Part shown: positions 1 to 5,615 of the stretch, in pieces | Position numbering within the stretch: position 1 is the stretch's first letter | Layout: each line of letters opens with the position of its first letter | Source of the DNA: Cetobacterium sp. UBA6069 | GTDB lineage: Bacteria > Fusobacteriota > Fusobacteriia > Fusobacteriales > Fusobacteriaceae | Length of the DNA stretch: 5,615 nt | Assembly (NCBI GenBank): GCA_002428805.1 | Contig: DIXX01000063.1 | Coordinates: forward strand, 36,858 to 42,472 | Direction: 5' to 3' | The notes under the pieces: model-generated | What the model was told of the DNA's origin: nothing | Seen by the model: the letters and a program-made list of their open reading frames with translations, nothing else | Database searches by the model: none | Translations under genes and position numbers: made by a program

Positions 1-39
1 AAAAAATACATGGTGAAAAAACGAGTAAAAAAAGCTTAA
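1..39 (+). CDS. Possible 3' end of an upstream gene (partial)
   Basis: Reading from base 1, this frame is open for 12 codons and ends at TAA (37-39). It would encode a lysine-rich tail, KKYMVKKRVKKA. Its stop lies 12 bases before the -35 box of the next gene, a natural place for an upstream gene to end. There is too little sequence to name a family. Another frame (starting at base 3) is also open, up to TAG at 72-74, but it would run across the promoter. This short stretch may equally be intergenic. No terminator hairpin is visible after the stop. Confidence 0.25.
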   Translation, partial: KKYMVKKRVKKA

Positions 40-51
40 TAGAAATAAAGA

Positions 52-80
52 TTGACATTGTTTGTGAAATATAGTACAAT
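52..80 (+). promoter_or_regulatory. Sigma-70-type promoter of the purine permease gene
   Basis: A perfect -35 box TTGACA (52-57) and a -10 box TACAAT (75-80, one mismatch to TATAAT) are separated by 17 bp, the optimal spacing. Transcription should start near 86-88. The RNA would then have only about ten bases before the riboswitch P1 helix and a leader of roughly 82 nt in all. The near-consensus boxes suggest that control acts mainly after initiation, through the riboswitch. The start site is inferred from spacing. Confidence 0.85.
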
Positions 81-97
81 ACTCTGTATTTTTATCA

Positions 98-160
98 CTG
101 ATATAATCCTGCAATAAGGGCAGGAGTTTCTACAAGCCGCCGTAAATGGCTTATTATTAG
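98..160 (+). promoter_or_regulatory. Purine riboswitch aptamer, adenine-type (U at position 74)
   Basis: All parts of the purine aptamer are visible. P1 is 98-103 (CUGAUA) with 155-160 (UAUUAG, one G-U pair). J1/2 is UAAU. P2 is 108-112 (CCUGC) with 120-124 (GCAGG), closing loop AAUAAGG (113-119). J2/3 is AGUUUCUAC (125-133). P3 is 134-139 (AAGCCG) with 147-152 (UGGCUU), closing loop CCGUAAA (140-146). The two loops match the family kissing-loop consensus, and CCGUAAA is identical to the Bacillus subtilis xpt loop. Aligned to xpt, J3/1 reads A153-U154 before P1. U154 is therefore the ligand-pairing position 74, where C selects guanine/hypoxanthine and U selects adenine. U131 matches U51, so the 2'-deoxyguanosine subclass is unlikely. 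No terminator or antiterminator fits between the aptamer and the start codon. P1 ends inside the Shine-Dalgarno sequence, so control is probably translational and ligand binding should repress. Confidence 0.93.
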
Positions 161-164
161 GAGG
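159..164 (+). promoter_or_regulatory. Shine-Dalgarno sequence overlapping riboswitch P1
   Basis: AGGAGG lies 4 nt before the ATG at 169, which is close but workable. Its first two bases, A159 and G160, are the last two bases of the P1 3' strand, paired with U99 and C98. A ligand-stabilised P1 would tie up part of the site and place a folded aptamer against the 30S landing pad. By contrast, the ribosome binding site of the antiporter gene has an 8-nt spacer and no evident structure. Confidence 0.8.
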
Positions 165-168
165 AGTA

Positions 169-1497
169 ATGGAAAAAATTCAACAAAAGAATAATGGTGT
201 GCTAAGAGCTATTGATTCTTATTTTCAACTTAGCGAGCACAACACAACAATTTCAACAGAGTTAACTGCTGGAATTACAACATTTATGACGATGGCATAT
301 ATCTTAATTGTTCAGCCTCTATTTATGAGTGCTGCAGGAATGGATGTAAAGGCTGTTACTATTGTAACTGCTATACTATCAGCTGCTTTTTCAATCGTTA
401 TGGGGCTATACACAAATAGACCTTTTGCCATGGCACCAGCTATGGGTGGAAATGCATTCTTTGCTTATACTTTAGTTGCTGGAGGAATGGTAACTTGGGA
501 AACAGCTATGGGAATGGTATTTCTATCAGGAATAGGATTTTTACTATTAACAGTTCTTGGATTAAGAGGACTAATAGTAGAAGCGATTCCTAAAAATTTA
601 AAATTTGCTATTGGAGTAGCTGTAGGATTCTTTATAGCTATGGTAGGATTCAAAAATGGTCAGATTATGGCTATTGGAAATGGAACAATCTCTATGGGAA
701 GCCTTTCTAATCCAAACACCATACTATCTTTAATCGGACTTTTTGTAACAATCGCACTTGTTTTAAATAAAGTAAAAGGTGGAGTTCTTATAGGTATTGT
801 TATTACAACTTTACTTGGAATTCCAATGGGAATTACTCAAATACCAGAGAGTTTCTTCTCAATGCCACCATCAATATCAACAATTGCTTTTAAACTTGAT
901 ATTATGGGAGCTTTAAAATTTGCATTTATACCACTTATATTCACATTTTTCGTAGGAGATTTCTTCTGTACACTTGGAACTCTTCTTGGAGTATCTGCTC
1001 AAGCAGGACTTTTAGATGAAAATGGAAATCTACCAGAAGTAGATAAGCCGTTTTTAGTAGATTCTGTGGCAACTATTGTTGGAGCTTTATTTGGTTCAAC
1101 GACAATAACTACATTCTTAGAATCTGCAGCGGGAGTTGAAGAGGGTGGAAGAACAGGGTTAACTGCAATTTCAACTGGTATCTGTTTTATATTTACTATT
1201 TTCTTAACGCCGATAGTTTATATAATTCCATCAGCAGCGACAGCACCAGCTCTAATCTTTATTGGAATCTTAATGATGACAAGTATAAAGTTTATTGATA
1301 TGGAAGATATGACGGAATTCGTTCCAGCTGTTATAACAATCATGTTTACAATATTCACTGATAATATGGCCTCAGGAATGAGTATGGGAATAATATCTCA
1401 CGTTATTATCAAAATTTTAACTTTAAGATATAAAGAACTAAATCTGCCAGTGTTAATTTTAACACTACCATTAATTGGTTACTTTATCTTCTTATAA
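169..1497 (+). CDS. NCS2-family purine (adenine/guanine/hypoxanthine) permease, AzgA/PbuG/PurP type
   Basis: This 442-residue polytopic inner-membrane protein is the usual length for proton-coupled nucleobase importers of the AzgA-like (COG2252) branch of NCS2. Family landmarks occur in order: a short cytoplasmic N-terminus; the E31-LTAGITTFMTMAYI segment; FAMAPAMGGNAFFAY (86-100); the region around AIGVAVGFFIAMVGFKNG (147-164); the TM8 signature FVGDFFCTLGTLLG (261-274); and the TM10 region TTITTFLESAAG with E318, followed by GGRTGLTA (326-333). Two departures from the usual family sequence stand out. Cys267 replaces the second Asp of the common VD(L/F)FDT motif, and AMGGN replaces the usual GMGLN near residue 91. 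Its predicted role is purine-base uptake for salvage. The adenine-type riboswitch directly upstream supports adenine or a related purine as the relevant metabolite, but the exact substrate cannot be read from sequence. The ATG start has an AGGAGG site and gives the normal N-terminus. The gene is monocistronic as seen here and ends at a terminator. Confidence 0.94.
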   Translation: MEKIQQKNNGVLRAIDSYFQLSEHNTTISTELTAGITTFMTMAYILIVQPLFMSAAGMDVKAVTIVTAILSAAFSIVMGLYTNRPFAMAPAMGGNAFFAYTLVAGGMVTWETAMGMVFLSGIGFLLLTVLGLRGLIVEAIPKNLKFAIGVAVGFFIAMVGFKNGQIMAIGNGTISMGSLSNPNTILSLIGLFVTIALVLNKVKGGVLIGIVITTLLGIPMGITQIPESFFSMPPSISTIAFKLDIMGALKFAFIPLIFTFFVGDFFCTLGTLLGVSAQAGLLDENGNLPEVDKPFLVDSVATIVGALFGSTTITTFLESAAGVEEGGRTGLTAISTGICFIFTIFLTPIVYIIPSAATAPALIFIGILMMTSIKFIDMEDMTEFVPAVITIMFTIFTDNMASGMSMGIISHVIIKILTLRYKELNLPVLILTLPLIGYFIFL

Positions 1498-1513
1498 AAA
1501 TGTATAGATAAGC

Positions 1514-1549
1514 AAAAAAGCTGAAGAAATAAAATCTTCAGCTTTTTTT
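1514..1549. terminator. Bidirectional Rho-independent terminator between convergent genes
   Basis: A perfect 9-bp stem, AGCTGAAGA (1519-1527) with TCTTCAGCT (1535-1543), encloses a 7-base loop AATAAAA. It is flanked by six A's (1514-1519) on the left and seven T's (1543-1549) on the right, so a U-tract follows the hairpin on either strand. It lies 17 bases after the purine permease stop and 13 bases beyond the stop of the convergent permease-binding-protein gene. It can therefore end both transcripts. Confidence 0.92.
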
Positions 1550-1561
1550 ATAGAATTTTAT

Positions 1562-3127
1562 TTATGGCTTGATAATTCCTTTACTAATTAAAAACCTCTT
1601 AATAATAGTTTCGATTGGCTCGTCACCTTCGATAGCTAAAAGGTTTAACTCTTGCATCTCATCCTCATTTAAAGCTCCAACTAAAGAATCCAAAATATGA
1701 ATGACATCCTCTTTAATATTTTCAAATCCTTTCCTCATAGTTACAACAACTTCGTAAGGCGGGAAGAACTTTAAATCATCCTCTAGTAAAAACAGCTTAT
1801 GTTTTGCTATAAGTCCATCTGTTGAATAAACTAAAGCCACCTCTATTTTATCTGCAACCAATGAATTTATAACAAGACCTTGATCCATAGATAAAATTCC
1901 TTTAAACTTTATATTGTAAGCCTTTTGAATTCCTAGAAGACCATCCTCCCTCTCCATAAATTCATGAGGACCACTTAAAACCATATTCCCAGCATATTTT
2001 TTTAAATCACTTATATTTTTTATACCGTATTTTTGAGCAATCTCTGGCTTCATTGCAAAAGCATATGTATTTTCAAACCCCATAGGTTCTCTTATATCCA
2101 AATTGTGATCTCTTAAATACTCCTCTTTTATAACATCGAAAACAGTTCTAGCATCAGCTTTTTCTTTTTTTCCAAGATATGCAGCATACGCTACTCCAGT
2201 GTATTCTGGATATACATCTATATCCCCACTTTTTATGGCTTCAAAGATAACAGTTCCAGTACCTAGCTCAACAGTTTTCACTCTATACTGAGTATGAGCT
2301 TCAATAATTTGTGACATCATAACCCCTAAAATTCTTTGCTCATTGTAGTTTTTGTGACCTACAACAATTGTAGGAATATCTTTATCTTTTCTATTTTCAT
2401 AGACTCTAAAACCTATAACTAGAACCAAAAGAAGTGTAACAACTTTTAAAATTTTTATATTTTTCTTTTTTTCATTTCTATTACTCAACATACCGTTAGG
2501 TGTTAAAACTTTTTCAAGCACACCTAAAAAATAGTTAGCTACAAAGGCTAAAACAGCTGTAGGAATAGCTCCTGTTAAGACAAGATTGTTATTACTTGTA
2601 GATATTCCTCTGAAAATAAGTTCACCTAATCCACCAGCACCTATTAGTGCGGCAATTGTAGCTGTTCCTATTGTTCCAACAGTGGATATTCTTATTCCAC
2701 CCATTATTACTGCAACAGCTATAGGTAGTTTTACTTTTGTAAGGACTTGGAAGTTTGTCATTCCCATTCCTACTGCCGCTCCGATTGTGGAGTTATCAAC
2801 TCCTTTTATTCCGATATATGTATTTGTAATTATTGGTAAAAGAGAGTATAGGAAAAGAACAAAAACCGCAGGCTTTAATCCTATTCCCATAATTGGAATT
2901 ATCAGACCAAATAAAGCTAAACTAGGTATCGTTTGAAATATTCCAGCTATAGTCAGTACAACTTTAGATAATTTTTCATTTTTTATTATAAGTATCCCAA
3001 TTGGAACACCTATAAGAATAGCTATACTTACAGCCAATCCTGTTATCTCTATATGTTGAAGTAAAGCTGTGCTCACTTCAGGAAGTTTCTCTAAAAAATA
3101 TTTTATAAAAGAGGTTAGAAAGTTCAT
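1562..3127 (-). CDS. Fused permease and substrate-binding protein of an OpuC/ProWX-type ABC importer (betaine/choline/carnitine or ergothioneine)
   Basis: This 521-residue protein joins two functions usually made by separate genes. Residues about 1-210 are a ProW/OpuCB-type permease with several membrane segments. They carry an EAA-loop-like stretch, GAAVGMGMTNFQVLTKVKLP (116-135), that should contact the ATPase, then GIRISTVGTIGTATIAALIGAGGLG. A charged linker and an extra membrane helix (about 225-241) follow. Residues about 252-518 form an OpuAC/ProX-type binding domain outside the membrane, tethered by that helix rather than by a lipid. Its landmarks are GDIDVYPEYTG (301-311), ENTYAFA (352-358), EFMEREDG (389-396), YSTDG (434-438) and FFPPY (454-458). 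The aromatic residues fit a cage for a quaternary-ammonium ligand. The same fused layout occurs in osmolyte transporters and in the ergothioneine importer EgtU, so the substrate is left open. The ATG overlaps the ATPase stop by 4 bp (ATGA) and has an AGGTGA site 6 nt upstream, which points to translational coupling. Confidence 0.93.
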   Translation of the reverse strand: MNFLTSFIKYFLEKLPEVSTALLQHIEITGLAVSIAILIGVPIGILIIKNEKLSKVVLTIAGIFQTIPSLALFGLIIPIMGIGLKPAVFVLFLYSLLPIITNTYIGIKGVDNSTIGAAVGMGMTNFQVLTKVKLPIAVAVIMGGIRISTVGTIGTATIAALIGAGGLGELIFRGISTSNNNLVLTGAIPTAVLAFVANYFLGVLEKVLTPNGMLSNRNEKKKNIKILKVVTLLLVLVIGFRVYENRKDKDIPTIVVGHKNYNEQRILGVMMSQIIEAHTQYRVKTVELGTGTVIFEAIKSGDIDVYPEYTGVAYAAYLGKKEKADARTVFDVIKEEYLRDHNLDIREPMGFENTYAFAMKPEIAQKYGIKNISDLKKYAGNMVLSGPHEFMEREDGLLGIQKAYNIKFKGILSMDQGLVINSLVADKIEVALVYSTDGLIAKHKLFLLEDDLKFFPPYEVVVTMRKGFENIKEDVIHILDSLVGALNEDEMQELNLLAIEGDEPIETIIKRFLISKGIIKP

Positions 3128-4296
3128 AAAACATCACCTGCATCAGCTACACTCTCCTCGCTTTCAGATGAGGGCGCTATTTTACTGATTGCATTAACTA
3201 ATCCTAAATTTGTAATAACTCCAGAAAGTCTATTACTACTATCAACAACAGGCATAACTCTTGCTTTTATACTAGACATTTTGTTTAAAACATCCAAAAG
3301 ATTACTATCTTTATCTATTGTAGAAAAATCTACATCCATAACCTCTCTAACTCTTAAAATGTTATTTTCCATAGCATGAATTAGATTTTTTCTAAAGATT
3401 ATACCGATAGGCTCACTATGTTTTCCAGCTTCGCTTTCTGTTACAATCAAGAAATCTGTATCATGTGTTTTAAGTAGATTAAAAGCTCTCGATATATTAC
3501 TTCTTTTCTCTATTGTCCAATACTGCTTAGACATTATATCTGATACGAGTAGTTTTTTCGGAGTTTTCCAAATACGATCTTTTCCTATAAACTGCTCGAT
3601 ATACTCTGAAGCTGGATTTTTCAAAATCTCATCAGGAGTTCCAAACTGTAAAATCTCTCCATCTTTTAAGAAAGCTATTCTCTCTCCTAATTTTATCGCC
3701 TCATCCATATCGTGGGTAACAAAAATTATTGTTTTTCCCAACTCTTTCTGGAGTTTTAAAACCTCATCCTGAATACTCTCTCTAGTTATCGGATCTAAAG
3801 CTGAGAATGGTTCATCCATAAGAATTATATCTGGATTTGTAGCTAAAGCTCTCGCTATACCCACTCTTTGCTTTTGTCCTCCAGATACTTCATGAGGATA
3901 CTTGTCATAGTATATTTCAGGATCAAGATTTAAAAGGTATAAAAGTTCAAACGCTCTTTTTCTTCTCTTCTCTTTCTCCCATTTCAATAGCTTTGGAACA
4001 AGCTCTATATTCTCACCTATAGTCATATGTGGCATAAGTCCCTCTTTTTGAATAACATAACCAATTCTTCTTCTTAAAGTGATTGGATCAACTTTGCTTA
4101 TATCCTCTCCATCTATAAGAACAACTCCGTTGCTTGGATCAATTAATCTATTAATAAGTTTCATTGTAGTTGTTTTTCCACATCCAGATTCCCCAATCAA
4201 AACTACAAACTCACCAGTTTTTACCTTGAAATCTATATTTTTTAAAATAAGTGTGTTTTTATCATAAGATTTTGTAACTTTTTTAAACTCAATCAT
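3124..4296 (-). CDS. ABC transporter ATPase with tandem CBS domains, ProV/OpuCA type
   Basis: This 390-residue cytoplasmic ATPase powers the permease-binding-protein fusion encoded just downstream. All nucleotide-site motifs are intact: Walker A GESGCGKT (35-42), Q-loop Q83, signature VSGGQ (137-141), Walker B DIILMDEP (156-163) with catalytic E162, D-loop SALD (165-168) and switch H195. The region around 250-372 contains two CBS repeats, the second with ARVMPVVDSSNRLSGVITN. CBS pairs on OpuA/OpuC-type ATPases are regulatory, and in Lactococcus OpuA they gate transport by ionic strength. The last 15 residues hold five acidic and no basic side chains. An AGGTGA site (4301-4306) lies 4 nt before the ATG. 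The 4-bp overlap with the next gene shows a tight two-gene unit. OpuCA, ProV and EgtV are all plausible names; sequence alone does not choose among them. Confidence 0.94.
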   Translation of the reverse strand: MIEFKKVTKSYDKNTLILKNIDFKVKTGEFVVLIGESGCGKTTTMKLINRLIDPSNGVVLIDGEDISKVDPITLRRRIGYVIQKEGLMPHMTIGENIELVPKLLKWEKEKRRKRAFELLYLLNLDPEIYYDKYPHEVSGGQKQRVGIARALATNPDIILMDEPFSALDPITRESIQDEVLKLQKELGKTIIFVTHDMDEAIKLGERIAFLKDGEILQFGTPDEILKNPASEYIEQFIGKDRIWKTPKKLLVSDIMSKQYWTIEKRSNISRAFNLLKTHDTDFLIVTESEAGKHSEPIGIIFRKNLIHAMENNILRVREVMDVDFSTIDKDSNLLDVLNKMSSIKARVMPVVDSSNRLSGVITNLGLVNAISKIAPSSESEESVADAGDVL

Positions 4297-4326
4297 ACTA
4301 TCACCTCAAAATATAAATTTTTGTAA

Positions 4327-4347
4327 AACAAAAGCAACTAATGCTTT
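4327..4347 (-). terminator. Weak hairpin with U-rich tail between antiporter and ATPase genes
   Basis: On the minus strand, AAAGCA (4347-4342) and TGCTTT (4336-4331) form a 6-bp stem with loop TTAGT, followed by TGTTTT. The stem has only two G-C pairs, so it would be an inefficient terminator. At most it may reduce readthrough from the antiporter gene into the ABC genes. It is the only hairpin of note in the 102-bp gap (4297-4398). No convincing promoter was found there. Confidence 0.3.
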
Positions 4348-4398
4348 ATACTCGAGGTTCCTAAACTTCCTTTTTTTATTTTAATCTCTAAAAACTAT

Positions 4399-5592
4399 TT
4401 AAGCATCTTTTAACAGTTTCTTATATGTTGAATTTATTCCAATAGCTCCTAAAGGTGCAGTTACTAAAACACTAAGTATAGCGATAGCTTGCATAATTTC
4501 TCCACCAGCAACACCCATTTGTAAAGGTATACCTGCTTTAGCTGATTGAACAGTAGCTTTAGGTAGATAGGCTATAACACAGAACAATCTCTCCTTATAT
4601 GTCAACTCAGTTCCAATTAAAGCTATTAAAACACCTAAAGACCTTATTGTGAGTGAGAAAAACAGAATTGTTAATCCAATAAAGAAATATCCTCCCACAA
4701 GAGTTGGGTCTATTGCCATTCCTACAAAAGTAAATAGATATATCTTTCCATATTTCCAAATAGAGTTCATTCCTAGATGAATCTCTCTATATCCCTCTCC
4801 ACAGTAGTGACGTATAAAAAACCCAAGAGACATAATAGATAGTAGTGAGTTGTATAGTGAAAAATGATATCTATTTTCTACATATCTTAAAGTCATACAT
4901 AAAAGGAATATCACTGCTAACTTTAATTTAAAATTACTGATTTTTAAAAATGATTTTTTTCCAACTAACGCAACTATCCACCCTATAATTAAGCTGAATA
5001 CTATCGAAACAGGGATAGTTAAAAGCTGAGTTTTAATATTAAAACTAGCTCCATCTATTTTTCCAAAATATATAGCTAAAAATGATGTAAATAGAGTTAT
5101 TGCTATTGTATCATCAGCTGAAGCTCCTACTAAAAGTAGTTGAGGTATAGATTTTTTCTGCCCTACATTTTTATGAATTAGATTTACCATCGATGGAATT
5201 AAAACTGCTGGACTAACTGCTGCTATTATAAATCCTAAAATAGCTCCTTGAATAAAGGTAAAGTTTAAAAATATAGTTGAGAGATACGCCACTGTAAACC
5301 CTTCTAAAGTAGCGGGAATAACACTAAGCAGTATAGCTGGACGACCTATCTTTTTTATTTGGTCAGCTCCAATTCCAAGCCCACCTATAAATAGAACTAT
5401 AACTAAAGCGATATCTTTTAACATCGGGGCAAGGCTTAAAGCAAACTCTGGTGTTTTATTAAATCCATATGGACCTATCAAAGCTCCTGCAATCATCATT
5501 CCGATAAGAGATGGCAGTTTAAATTTTTCTGCAACTTTACCTAGATAGTTTGAATAGATTGCTAAAAAAACGAAAAAAATTGTGGTAATCAT
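4399..5592 (-). CDS. CPA2-family cation:proton antiporter, SLC9B/NHA-like
   Basis: This 397-residue inner-membrane protein has about 12 hydrophobic segments and no cytoplasmic regulatory domain (no RCK/TrkA-N tail as in KefB/C). It is the length of a bare antiporter core. Diagnostic pieces are GAILGFIIAAVSPAVLIPSM (116-135), the unwound-helix region of the fold; GASADDTIAITLF (156-168), whose D160-D161 pair is the ion/proton-carrying motif of electrogenic CPA2 exchangers; the charged membrane residue R317; and YLPKATVQSA (342-351), very like the LPKATVQ segment of SLC9B (NHA1/NHA2) relatives. The likely reaction is exchange of Na+ (or Li+/K+) for H+. Ion choice cannot be read from sequence. 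The ATG has a strong AAGGAGG site (5601-5607) at an 8-nt spacing. It is the first minus-strand gene here, 102 bp ahead of the osmolyte-type ABC genes. Its promoter lies beyond the right edge of the window. Confidence 0.9.
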   Translation of the reverse strand: MITTIFFVFLAIYSNYLGKVAEKFKLPSLIGMMIAGALIGPYGFNKTPEFALSLAPMLKDIALVIVLFIGGLGIGADQIKKIGRPAILLSVIPATLEGFTVAYLSTIFLNFTFIQGAILGFIIAAVSPAVLIPSMVNLIHKNVGQKKSIPQLLLVGASADDTIAITLFTSFLAIYFGKIDGASFNIKTQLLTIPVSIVFSLIIGWIVALVGKKSFLKISNFKLKLAVIFLLCMTLRYVENRYHFSLYNSLLSIMSLGFFIRHYCGEGYREIHLGMNSIWKYGKIYLFTFVGMAIDPTLVGGYFFIGLTILFFSLTIRSLGVLIALIGTELTYKERLFCVIAYLPKATVQSAKAGIPLQMGVAGGEIMQAIAILSVLVTAPLGAIGINSTYKKLLKDA

Positions 5593-5600
5593 AAATTCTT

Positions 5601-5607
5601 CCTCCTT
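5601..5607 (-). promoter_or_regulatory. Ribosome binding site of the antiporter gene
   Basis: On the minus strand AAGGAGG sits 8 nt upstream of the ATG at 5592-5590. It fixes this start. The remaining bases up to the window edge are A/T only and show no complete promoter. Confidence 0.85.
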
Positions 5608-5615
5608 AAAATAAA

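Noticed and set aside
146..160. Tiny upstream ORF inside the riboswitch (ATG GCT TAT TAT TAG) ending at the Shine-Dalgarno sequence
   Set aside because: The ATG falls in P3 loop/stem sequence fixed by the aptamer consensus. The nearest AGGAG (122-126) is 19 bases away and is itself part of P2 and J2/3. A coincidence is more likely than a leader peptide.
80..168. TACTCT (80-85) could pair with GGAGTA (163-168) as an anti-Shine-Dalgarno stem for an ON switch
   Set aside because: TACTCT lies between the -10 box and the predicted transcription start, so it should not be in the RNA.
465..653. Open frame on the minus strand inside the purine permease gene
   Set aside because: It lies wholly antisense to a well-conserved coding region and its sequence resembles no known family. 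It is a by-product of codon bias on the other strand.
2586..2936. 116-codon plus-strand open frame inside the permease-binding-protein gene
   Set aside because: It is antisense to the conserved permease segments, and its proline/isoleucine-rich translation is what reverse reading of membrane helices gives.
4079..4267. Plus-strand open frame opposite the Walker A region of the ATPase
   Set aside because: It is fully covered by a clear ABC ATPase gene on the other strand, with no ribosome binding site of note and no recognisable product.
4310..4337. Promoter-like pair TTGCTT (4337-4332) and TATATT (4315-4310), 16-bp spacing, upstream of the ATPase gene
   Set aside because: Transcription would begin at or inside the Shine-Dalgarno sequence (4301-4306), leaving no usable leader. 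In DNA this A/T-rich such matches arise by chance.
4351..4356. CTCGAG palindrome in the gap between antiporter and ATPase genes
   Set aside because: A 6-bp palindrome with no longer dyad around it is expected by chance and matches no operator I can name.
1..5615. Search for mobile elements, CRISPR arrays, tRNA/rRNA genes or an unknown defence system
   Set aside because: No transposase, terminal inverted repeats, spaced direct repeats or tRNA-like folds were seen. Four transporter genes and short spacers account for nearly the whole window.

Overview
The window is 5.6 kb of very AT-rich bacterial DNA, with A/T-ending codons, AGA used for most arginines and strong AGGAGG-type ribosome binding sites. 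This fits Fusobacteriota (Fusobacterium/Cetobacterium-like) or low-GC Firmicutes. The assignment rests on composition and gene style only and is tentative. All four complete genes encode membrane transport proteins.

Left part (1-1550, + strand): a consensus-like promoter is followed at once by a complete purine-riboswitch aptamer (98-160), then an NCS2/AzgA-type purine permease (169-1497). The specificity base of the aptamer (position 74 in xpt numbering) is U, the adenine-type choice. The 3' strand of helix P1 runs into the Shine-Dalgarno sequence, and there is no room for a separate expression platform. The layout suggests a compact translational switch that turns a purine importer off when adenine is plentiful. 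A hairpin with A- and T-tracts on its two sides (1514-1549) ends this gene and also serves the convergent gene.

Right part (1562-5592, - strand, transcribed right to left): an SLC9B/NHA-like CPA2 cation:proton antiporter (5592-4399) comes first. After a 102-bp gap come an ABC ATPase with two C-terminal CBS domains (4296-3124) and, overlapping it by 4 bp (ATGA), a permease fused to its own substrate-binding domain (3127-1562). The last two form a complete OpuC/ProVWX-type importer in two genes. The likely substrate is a quaternary-ammonium or betaine-like compound (glycine betaine, choline, carnitine) or ergothioneine.

Together the antiporter and the ABC importer suggest an ion-homeostasis and osmotic-stress cluster placed tail to tail with a purine-salvage gene. 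The most unusual element is the riboswitch-permease unit: an adenine-type aptamer, an apparently minimal P1/SD switch, and a permease carrying Cys where the family normally has an Asp in its signature motif.
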